DNA of 5,391 bases from Opitutales bacterium (GTDB lineage Bacteria > Verrucomicrobiota > Verrucomicrobiia > Opitutales > UBA2987), in assembly GCA_021772555.1 (NCBI GenBank), contig JAJFLT010000259.1:1-5391 (forward strand), given 5' to 3'. How positions within the stretch are numbered: position 1 is the stretch's first letter; each line of letters begins with the position of its first letter. The position numbers and the translations under genes were made by a program. The notes beneath the pieces were generated by a model that was given only the letters and a program-made list of their open reading frames with translations, was not told the DNA's origin and ran no database searches. Positions 1 through 5,082 of the stretch are shown here, piece by piece.

Positions 1-402
1 ATCGATCGCCAACCACACCGTGACCACCTCCATCGGATCCAGCCCCTTCTTCCAGTAGGCCGAATCCTCGTGCCACGGTACGCGCCGCCCGTCGCCCGTC
101 GGTTTGCAAATGAAGTGACTCGAAAACAATGCGATGTCATGGCCGAGAAACGGTGCCACCAGAGCCAGCACTTCGTCCGCAAAAAGCCATTCAAAAAGCA
201 TTGGATCGGTGAAGTGCGGCACATCCATCGCCTCGGGCCGCTGGTCGTCTGGCCATTGGCTTAGATGTTCGTCAAAATGTTTCCTCAACCTTTGAAATTT
301 TTCCGCCGAAAATACCGGTTTTCGATACAACAAATAACCCTCCTTCCGATAAAGAAACGTTTCTTTAGCGGTCAAGAGACTAGTCGCAGGCATGATATTC
401 AT
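1..402 (-). CDS. Phytanoyl-CoA dioxygenase (PhyH) family protein, 3' end outside window
   Basis: The first 134 codons are present. The reading frame is open to the window edge, so roughly the C-terminal half is missing (the family is usually about 250-300 aa). The N-terminus shows the typical PhyH opening, with EGYLLYRKPVFS at residues 21-32. The metal-binding motif H111-E-D113 is followed by SAYW and then VVTVWLAID at the edge, a very typical PhyH core. The distal iron-ligand His and the 2-oxoglutarate-binding Arg would lie beyond the window. Family members are soluble Fe(II)/2-oxoglutarate oxygenases that hydroxylate lipids or small molecules; the substrate here is unknown. I chose the ATG at 402; a second ATG at 393 is equally possible, and neither has a clear ribosome site. 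A strong AAGGAGGG lies inside the gene (338-345) ahead of in-frame TTG codons, but starting there would remove conserved residues. The gene diverges from an AraC regulator, its likely controller. Confidence 0.9.
   Translation of the reverse strand, partial: MNIMPATSLLTAKETFLYRKEGYLLYRKPVFSAEKFQRLRKHFDEHLSQWPDDQRPEAMDVPHFTDPMLFEWLFADEVLALVAPFLGHDIALFSSHFICKPTGDGRRVPWHEDSAYWKKGLDPMEVVTVWLAID
350..367. promoter_or_regulatory. Perfect 18-bp palindrome, LacI/GalR-type operator candidate
   Basis: TAAAGAAACGTTTCTTTA is perfectly self-complementary over 18 bp, with an AAACGTTT core. LacI/GalR-family operators are typically palindromes of this size with a central CG. The site overlaps codons 12-18 of the dioxygenase gene, so bound protein would act as a roadblock, or as a true promoter-proximal operator if the gene begins further downstream. 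No LacI-type gene is in the window, so the binding protein would be encoded elsewhere. A chance palindrome inside coding sequence cannot be excluded. Confidence 0.5.
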
Positions 403-484
403 TTTATGTGGAAAGACTAATATATCATGTCATTAAAAATAAATCCTTCTTTTTCATGACTATTTTTTATGTTATTTTGATTTT
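403..484. promoter_or_regulatory. Divergent promoter region between dioxygenase and AraC gene
   Basis: This 82-bp spacer is far more AT-rich than the genes on either side. On the minus strand a TATATT (424-419) sits about 17 nt before the dioxygenase ATG and could be its -10 box, with no good -35 at standard distance. That would fit an activator-dependent promoter. TCATG occurs twice in the same orientation (425-429 and 454-458, 29 bp apart) with similar flanks. These could be half-sites for the adjacent AraC regulator, but the similarity is short and the spacing is not the usual one. Confidence 0.4.
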
Positions 485-1324
485 ATGCTTAAACTTAAAT
501 GGCATGAGATTGTAGCGCCGGGCGAATATTATCACTTGGCCACCAAAGCCAATCCCACTAGAAATAAAGACAGTAGAATCCATACCCATGACTTCGCCGA
601 AATATTTTGGATCGAAGCCGGTAGATGCGTTCACCACATCAATGGTGAACGCAAAATCGCTTCTTCCGGTGACTTGATTTTTATCCGCCATAAGGACACT
701 CATGGTTTCCGCGGAATAGGCCGTGACCATGTAGTCCTGACCAACCTAGCCTTTCCTCTGCGCGTCTTCAACGATTTCGCCCGACGCTACCCCAAATTTT
801 GGGCTACAATTTATGAAAAGGGTGGTTGTCTTCCCAGCCGTATTCATTTGACACCCCAACAGCTTGGCCAATTCAAGGGATTGGCGATGGAACTTGCGAA
901 AATGCCTCGCTGCCGGCTCTTCATAGATCGCTTCATTCTATCTCTCCTAGTCAACCTGTTTCCCTATGAGCCAACTCAACTGGACAGCCATCCACCGGAC
1001 TGGTTGCAGACAGCCTGCCAGCAGGTTAAGCAACCGGTTTATTTTTCTCAAGGCGCACACGGGTTCGTCAAGGCCGCCGGCCGCTGCCACGAGCATGTGG
1101 CGCGTGCCTGCCGCCTGCACCTCGGTACCACGCCGTCCGCTTTCGTCAATCGGGTGCGCGCGGAACACGCCGCACACCAGCTAAGGATGACCTCCCGCCC
1201 TATCGTGGATATCGCTATGGACTGTGGTATTCAGAACCTCGCCCATTTCTATAAGATATTTAAGGATGTTTACGGCATACCGCCCCGACAATACCGTCTT
1301 AATCAGCAAAATATGATTCCTTAA
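485..1324 (+). CDS. AraC-family transcriptional regulator with N-terminal cupin sensor
   Basis: The protein is 279 aa, a normal length for a sugar-sensor-type AraC regulator. Residues about 30-80 form a cupin arm, with the histidine pair HTH at 33-35, EIFWIEAG at 39-46 and GDLIFI at 62-67 followed by a further histidine at 73; this resembles the ChbR/MelR style of N-terminal domain. The C-terminal DNA-binding domain spans about 172-275. Its first helix-turn-helix lies near 192-212 and the second near 239-262, containing IVDIAMDCGIQNLAHFYKIF, and it ends with the family signature PPRQY (266-270). It is expected to bind DNA and activate or repress in response to a small molecule. The divergent dioxygenase gene 82 bp away is the obvious target. 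The ATG at 485 is the first start after an in-frame stop (TAA at 440-442); no Shine-Dalgarno is visible. Bases 1081-1140, coding for the first helix-turn-helix, are markedly GC-rich compared with the rest of the gene. Confidence 0.93.
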   Translation: MLKLKWHEIVAPGEYYHLATKANPTRNKDSRIHTHDFAEIFWIEAGRCVHHINGERKIASSGDLIFIRHKDTHGFRGIGRDHVVLTNLAFPLRVFNDFARRYPKFWATIYEKGGCLPSRIHLTPQQLGQFKGLAMELAKMPRCRLFIDRFILSLLVNLFPYEPTQLDSHPPDWLQTACQQVKQPVYFSQGAHGFVKAAGRCHEHVARACRLHLGTTPSAFVNRVRAEHAAHQLRMTSRPIVDIAMDCGIQNLAHFYKIFKDVYGIPPRQYRLNQQNMIP

Positions 1325-1500
1325 AATTTCCCGATTTGATCTGGCAGAGATAAAACAAAACGTTAGCGGATAATACCTCTACTTTTATTCTTTATATTCT
1401 TTGATGACCACTTTTTCCAGTACACACCATACTCAATCAGTAGAAAGGATGAAATACTACGTGCAATGTTTGGCGTGGGATGTGGCGAAAGGGTGATGGC

Positions 1501-2358
1501 TCAGATTTCGTAACTTCGATCAACTAGTTCAGAGTTAGCTTTACGGAAGGTTCTTGGAGTAAAGCCTGCCATCTTGCGAAATGCGGTGGCGAAGTGTTGG
1601 CTGGAACTAAAGCCGAGGTCCATGGCGATTTCTACGATGGACAGGTCTGTAACTACTAGTAAGCGCTTGGCTTCACGCATTCTTAAGCGGGCAAAATACT
1701 CAATGGGGCTCAAGCCTGTCTCTTTCTTGAATTGCTGACGAAAATGACTGGGACGCAGGCCAACTACTTTCGCTAACTCTGGAACGCTGGTATCTTGGCC
1801 AATGCGATCCTTAACCCAACTTGCCGCTATCTGAATGCGAGGGGAAAGTTTTCGTTCTCGTTCTACTGTATCATTCTTTTCTGCGGCTTGGTAAGCAGAT
1901 AACACGTTGAGTAGAAGCAGCGCGAAGGAAGATCGCGCTGCTGCCGCAGACAGTTCGGAGGGATTTCTATGCTCTGACAGAATACAGTTAAACTGTTCCT
2001 CGATCTTTTCCGGTCCTATACATTTCCGGTGCTTTATCTGTTGGAAATTCTCATAGATTGCGCATGTTTCAGCCCGTGTGAAGCCCAGGGCTTTACCATT
2101 GCTTGGCAAGGTAAAAATCGCCCAGTATACCTCGCTTGGGTGCATGACACCGTCTACCCCGCCATGATTCTCATCAGGCCATGTCATGAAAATGTTTCCA
2201 GCTTCTACCTCGAAGACATTGCTTTCTACCCACCAATTCACTGACCCGCGAGCGATATAGCAGATTTCGAAGGCTCCGGGGTGCGAGTGGCTTCCAAGCC
2301 CGAATTTCTTCGCTTCAGAATGATAAATCCAGCCTATCTGGACCAGTTCAGGAAGCAG
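1501..2358 (-). CDS. AraC-family transcriptional regulator, probable non-ATG start
   Basis: Counted from an in-frame CTG at 2358 this is 285 aa. The first conventional start is a GTG at 2241 (246 aa), but that would cut the cupin domain in half. The conserved part upstream of it includes HSHPGAFEICYIARG (24-38), continued by NWW, EVEAGNIF, ENHGG and MHPSEVYW downstream. The frame is open back to a TAA at 2451-2449 and contains no ATG, GTG or TTG before 2241. AAAGGAG lies 8 nt before the CTG, which makes that codon the best candidate start. The C-terminal domain has two helix-turn-helices near residues 191-210 (SVPELAKVVGLRPSHFRQQF) and 240-262 (SIVEIAMDLGFSSSQHF), then FTPRTFR. This is a different cupin subtype from the other AraC protein and is probably not a recent duplicate. 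It diverges from the desaturase gene, its likely target. A small frameshift near the 5' end is the alternative explanation (see findings). Confidence 0.92.
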   Translation of the reverse strand: MLPELVQIGWIYHSEAKKFGLGSHSHPGAFEICYIARGSVNWWVESNVFEVEAGNIFMTWPDENHGGVDGVMHPSEVYWAIFTLPSNGKALGFTRAETCAIYENFQQIKHRKCIGPEKIEEQFNCILSEHRNPSELSAAAARSSFALLLLNVLSAYQAAEKNDTVERERKLSPRIQIAASWVKDRIGQDTSVPELAKVVGLRPSHFRQQFKKETGLSPIEYFARLRMREAKRLLVVTDLSIVEIAMDLGFSSSQHFATAFRKMAGFTPRTFRKANSELVDRSYEI

Positions 2359-2385
2359 GCAATTCTCTCCTTTGAAGGCTTCCTG
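2349..2385 (-). promoter_or_regulatory. Hairpin displaying the ribosome-binding site of the second AraC gene
   Basis: In the minus-strand transcript CAGGAAGC (2385-2378) pairs perfectly with GCTTCCTG (2356-2349) around a 21-nt loop. The loop holds AAAGGAG, and the proposed CTG start straddles the loop-stem junction at 2358-2356. If translation does start here, the ribosome site is presented in a loop and the start codon is partly paired, which could tune expression. If the real start is elsewhere, this is just a hairpin in the 5' coding region. Confidence 0.4.
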
Positions 2386-2459
2386 CCTTCTTCGTTTACC
2401 AAGTTTGATTGTAGCTTCCGAGGTTCGGGTGCTTTGGACATTGGGGTTTTACTGCAAAT

Positions 2460-2490
2460 GTTCAAAATTCGACGGTAATTAGGTTTGAAC
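2460..2490. promoter_or_regulatory. Inverted repeat GTTCAAA-N17-TTTGAAC, operator candidate
   Basis: Two perfect 7-bp arms (2460-2466 and 2484-2490), with centres 24 bp apart, lie in the divergent spacer between the second AraC gene and the desaturase gene. The arms are about two helical turns apart, so a dimer could contact both on one face. The right arm overlaps the TTGAAC that could act as a -35 element for the desaturase. The arrangement suits a regulator of the divergent pair, although AraC proteins more often use direct repeats. Confidence 0.4.
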
Positions 2491-2516
2491 GACTTTCAAG
2501 GATAAAAATGTATACT
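2485..2516 (+). promoter_or_regulatory. Weak sigma-70-like promoter for the desaturase gene
   Basis: TTGAAC (2485-2490) and TATACT (2511-2516) are good hexamers, but they are 20 bp apart rather than about 17. The -10 lies 34 bp before the gene start. The over-long spacer would make the promoter depend on an activator such as the divergent AraC protein. Confidence 0.3.
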
Positions 2517-2550
2517 GCCTGAAATTTTATCCAAGGAAGAGCTATGCGCT

Positions 2551-3570
2551 ATGATTAGCACTCAGGACAAACAGCAGATTAACTGGTATCGGACGAAGTT
2601 ACCGCGAGGGATTTTGCGGGACTTGAGTCGGAAGAGCGACTTTAAGGGCTTGATACAGGCAGGCGGTCACCTCGGACTCCTTTGCCTCAGTGGTGCTGCT
2701 TGTTGGTATGCTTATGTGGAATTGCACTGGTCCGTGTTCCTGCTGGCTTTGTTTGTGCATGGCACCTTTTATTCCTTCCTCCTAAATGGCTTTCATGAAC
2801 TGTGCCACAATACCGTATTCAAAACCAAATCCCTAAACAATTTTTTTCTAAAACTCTTCAGTTTTCTTGGCTCCTATAATTACGTAATGTTCATCGAGAG
2901 CCATAGTGCCCACCATAAATACACGCTACATCCACCCAAGGATATGGAAGTCGTTCTGCCCATCATGTATTCGCTTAAGGATTACCTGCTCAATGCCGTG
3001 GTGAACCCGAAATTGTTATTTAACAATTTGAAATCGATTATCTTGCTCAGTTTTGGTAGGTTATCGGGTGATTGGGAAAAGGCACTTTTCCCTGAATCAG
3101 AACCTGAAAAGAGACGGGTTTTATTTAATTGGTCGCGAACTTTGCTTTGTGGACATACTCTAATCTTTGCCGTATCGATATATTTTGAGCTTTGGTTATT
3201 ACCATTGTTGACGACATTCGCTCCTTCTTACGGCAGATGGCTTCTTTTTCTTTGTAATAACACGCAACATGTAGGGCTGAGAGACAATGTGCCAGATTTT
3301 CGACTGTGCAGCCGGACGATCCTGCTAAACCCGTTCCTGTGTTTTCTTTATTGGCACATGAACTACCATATCGAGCACCACATGTACGCTTCTGTACCCT
3401 GCTACCACCTGAAAAAGCTACATAAATTGTTAAAGGACGACCTCCCGCATTGCCCAAAAGGTCTGGTGGAAACCTGGAAGGAGATAGTGGCAATTATGAA
3501 GAAACAGAAAAAAGATCCCTCGTACCAGTATGTGCCCAAACTGCCGTTACGTGCTTCTGCGCGATTATGA
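2551..3570 (+). CDS. Membrane fatty acid desaturase-type enzyme (FA_desaturase family)
   Basis: The 339-aa protein has all three histidine boxes of the membrane di-iron desaturase/hydroxylase superfamily: HELCH at 82-86, HSAHH at 118-122 and HIEHH at 273-277, plus the extra conserved QH at 239-240. Hydrophobic segments lie near 36-56, 60-80, 197-222 and 227-236, consistent with an inner-membrane enzyme whose histidines face the cytoplasm. The family uses O2 and electrons from a ferredoxin or similar donor to desaturate or hydroxylate an acyl chain or other hydrophobic substrate. No electron-donor gene is in the window, and the spacing of the boxes does not match AlkB alkane hydroxylases. The substrate is undetermined. 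AAGGAAGAG (2533-2541) precedes the ATG at 2551 by about 9 nt. A second ATG at 2544 opens only a four-codon ORF that overlaps this start. The gene diverges from the second AraC regulator. It is clearly less GC-rich than the URO-D-like gene downstream. Confidence 0.94.
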   Translation: MISTQDKQQINWYRTKLPRGILRDLSRKSDFKGLIQAGGHLGLLCLSGAACWYAYVELHWSVFLLALFVHGTFYSFLLNGFHELCHNTVFKTKSLNNFFLKLFSFLGSYNYVMFIESHSAHHKYTLHPPKDMEVVLPIMYSLKDYLLNAVVNPKLLFNNLKSIILLSFGRLSGDWEKALFPESEPEKRRVLFNWSRTLLCGHTLIFAVSIYFELWLLPLLTTFAPSYGRWLLFLCNNTQHVGLRDNVPDFRLCSRTILLNPFLCFLYWHMNYHIEHHMYASVPCYHLKKLHKLLKDDLPHCPKGLVETWKEIVAIMKKQKKDPSYQYVPKLPLRASARL

Positions 3571-3693
3571 CCGGCACACCTTCCCCGCTGAACATCCAGT
3601 GTGATCAATTACTGTCTGTGATAACTGTATAGCAGAATCGAAATCAACAATTCTTGATTCTATAGTGAATGGAGCATCAAAAGGAAAAACAGC

Positions 3694-3825
3694 ATGACCA
3701 TACTCTCAGAAAAAGATTGGGTCCGATCACAAACGAGATGGATTTTCTTTTTAGGCATCTTTCATACTCACATTTATGGCGGACCTAGAGTCGGGAAAAA
3801 CCGGTACGCTTGGAATAAGGTTTAG
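3694..3825 (+). CDS. Possible small ORF of unknown function, 43 aa
   Basis: The ATG follows AAAAGGAAA at about 8 nt spacing, the best-placed Shine-Dalgarno of any plus-strand gene in this window, and the frame ends at TAG (3823-3825). The product begins MTILSEKDW, has a short hydrophobic stretch WIFFLGIF at 16-23, then a basic tail containing GGPRVGKNRY. I do not recognise it. It could be a small protein, the surviving N-terminus of a decayed gene, or chance. No downstream frame continues the reading past the stop. It lies alone, 123 bp after the desaturase stop. Confidence 0.3.
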   Translation: MTILSEKDWVRSQTRWIFFLGIFHTHIYGGPRVGKNRYAWNKV

Positions 3826-3889
3826 GTTGGTAATTGCAGGTAAGGCAAGGTTAAAGGGGGATTTCTCACGGACAAACCAATCGATAGAA

Positions 3890-3917
3890 TTGCAATGGCC
3901 CGTTCCGCAGTTATATT
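3890..3917 (+). promoter_or_regulatory. Sigma-70-like promoter for the URO-D-like gene
   Basis: TTGCAA (3890-3895) and TATATT (3912-3917) are separated by 16 bp and lie in an AT-rich patch in front of the gene. Transcription would start near 3924 and leave a leader of roughly 58 nt that contains the stem-loop at 3936-3953. An overlapping TATATT at 3921-3926 is an alternative -10 without a good -35. Confidence 0.4.
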
Positions 3918-3935
3918 GTATATATTAAACATGAT

Positions 3936-3953
3936 GACGACTGTTCCGTCGTC
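3936..3953 (+). promoter_or_regulatory. Small stem-loop / inverted repeat in the leader of the URO-D-like gene
   Basis: GACGAC (3936-3941) and GTCGTC (3948-3953) are perfect inverted arms around the 6-nt loop TGTTCC, ending 28 bp before the start codon. It could be an operator or a leader RNA hairpin. It is too short and lacks the T-run of a terminator. Confidence 0.3.
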
Positions 3954-3981
3954 CGATGGAAACCCAATTCTCTATTAATCG

Positions 3982-5082
3982 ATGACCTCACGTGAACGAA
4001 TGCTGACCGTCTTGAACAATGAACGGCCGGACCGTTTGCCCTGTCAGGTGCATGGCTGGATGTCCTATTATCTGGAGACCTACCTCGGCGGTATGGACTG
4101 GTGGGAGGCTTATGAAGCTTTTGACATGGATTATGCCATTTACCTGCGGCCCCGCTACCATTTCAATGAAGAAGATCTTGCCCGGTGGGAGGCGAATCGC
4201 ACCGATTTGGGACTCGACAGAGACGGTAATCGTCTTTGGTCGGAAACCATACGCACTCCAAAGGGCGAGCTTCACCACACCGGCGCGGTCAATGATTTTA
4301 CTGATTGGATGATGGAACACCTTATCAAGAACGAGAAGGATTTTGAATTGTGGAACGAGTTTTATCCCATACCTTCAGGTATCGATTTCGAGGAAATTGA
4401 GGAAGCGAAGAACCGGCTCGGCGACAAGGGGATCATACGCTCGCACCCCTTCAGCCCTGGCCAGGGAAGTCCCTGGCAGAGTTTTTGCACGCTGATCGGA
4501 ACGGAACCCGCCATCTTTATGGCCATGGACGAACCCGACAGGCTCCACCATGTGCTTGAGGCCATCTTGCAGAAGACCCTGCGGGTTATCGAAATGTGGG
4601 AAGGAATACCCTCCGACTTGGTGGAAACTGACGGGGGCGCCGGATCCAGCACGGTGATCAGCCCTGCACTCTTCAGGGAGTTCTGCTTGCCCTACGACCG
4701 GCGCCAAAACGAGGCCTACCACGCTGTCGGGCTCAAGGTGGTCTGCCATCTTTGCGGTGGAATCATGCCACTGCTCGACCTTGTCGTGGAGACCGGAGCG
4801 GATGGACTCGAGACGATGACCCCACCCTCGATGGGAGGTGATTGTGATTTGCGGGAGGCCTCGCGGCGGGTCGGCGACCAGTTGTTTTTCATAGGTGGAT
4901 TCGACCAGAACGCCGGATTAGAAAATGGGACCCCGGAGATCGCCCGCGAGCAAGTGTTGAACTGCTTCGAGGCAACCAAGGATCACGCCGGGTATATCCT
5001 GTGTCCGTCAGACCACTTTTTTCATGGAAATCCGGATTGCCTGCGAGCCTTCGCCCAAGCCGCCAAGGAATGCGTTTACTGA
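3982..5082 (+). CDS. Uroporphyrinogen decarboxylase (URO-D) superfamily protein, MtaA/MtbA-like
   Basis: The 366-aa product is complete and of normal family length. It opens with TSRERMLTVLNNERPDRLP, the usual start of the non-HemE URO-D-like proteins. It lacks the RQAGRY-type N-terminal motif of true uroporphyrinogen decarboxylase, so a role in haem synthesis is unlikely. The TIM-barrel core shows CHLCGG (255-260), GADGLE (272-277), FFIGGFDQN (302-310) and GYILCPSDH (337-345). His256-x-Cys258 with Cys341 corresponds to the zinc-ligand pattern of corrinoid-dependent methyltransferases such as MtaA and MtbA. A methyl-transfer role is therefore plausible, but no corrinoid protein or partner methyltransferase lies nearby. 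The ATG at 3982 is the first possible start, since an in-frame TAA is at 3976-3978; no good Shine-Dalgarno is seen. The gene is more GC-rich than the desaturase gene and stands alone. Confidence 0.92.
   Translation: MTSRERMLTVLNNERPDRLPCQVHGWMSYYLETYLGGMDWWEAYEAFDMDYAIYLRPRYHFNEEDLARWEANRTDLGLDRDGNRLWSETIRTPKGELHHTGAVNDFTDWMMEHLIKNEKDFELWNEFYPIPSGIDFEEIEEAKNRLGDKGIIRSHPFSPGQGSPWQSFCTLIGTEPAIFMAMDEPDRLHHVLEAILQKTLRVIEMWEGIPSDLVETDGGAGSSTVISPALFREFCLPYDRRQNEAYHAVGLKVVCHLCGGIMPLLDLVVETGADGLETMTPPSMGGDCDLREASRRVGDQLFFIGGFDQNAGLENGTPEIAREQVLNCFEATKDHAGYILCPSDHFFHGNPDCLRAFAQAAKECVY

Larger units (their letters stand above)
3571..3981. other. 411-bp intergenic region
   Basis: No conserved gene is visible here. 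Contents in order: TGTGAT occurs twice in the same orientation (3600-3605 and 3617-3622); an imperfect hairpin with a 6-bp core AGAATC/GATTCT (3634-3639 and 3656-3661) has no T-run after it, so it is not a classic terminator; a possible 43-codon ORF (3694-3825); a G-rich tract (3840-3860); and a promoter-like site followed by a small stem-loop just before the URO-D-like gene. ATACTCTCA (3700-3708) and GGGTCCGATCA (3719-3729) recur near the right end of the window. Confidence 0.6.

Noticed and set aside
70..264. Plus-strand open frame of 64 codons over the dioxygenase gene
   Set aside because: It is the antisense shadow of a clearly conserved PhyH reading frame, and its own translation shows no domain-like pattern.
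1449..1496. 15-codon ORF in the tail-to-tail gap between the AraC genes
   Set aside because: The AAAGG ahead of it is directly next to the ATG, too close to work as a ribosome site, and the peptide is very short with no recognisable features.
1325..1500. Bidirectional terminator expected between the convergent AraC genes
   Set aside because: I found only a short direct repeat of TATTCTTT (1386-1393 and 1395-1402) and no GC-rich hairpin followed by a T-run on either strand.
2281..2478. Plus-strand open frame of 65 codons upstream of the desaturase
   Set aside because: Its first part is antisense to the conserved cupin residues of the second AraC gene, it has no ribosome site, and its translation looks random.
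3895..3978. 27-codon ORF in the same frame as the URO-D-like gene, ending at TAA just before its ATG
   Set aside because: No ribosome site is present, and the best promoter candidate would start transcription after its ATG. The URO-D-like protein already begins with its conserved N-terminus at 3982, so neither an N-terminal extension nor a leader peptide is well supported.
3982..5082. Assignment as HemE, the haem-pathway uroporphyrinogen decarboxylase
   Set aside because: The N-terminal RQAGRY-type motif is missing, whereas the His-x-Cys...Cys pattern of the methyltransferase-like branch is present.
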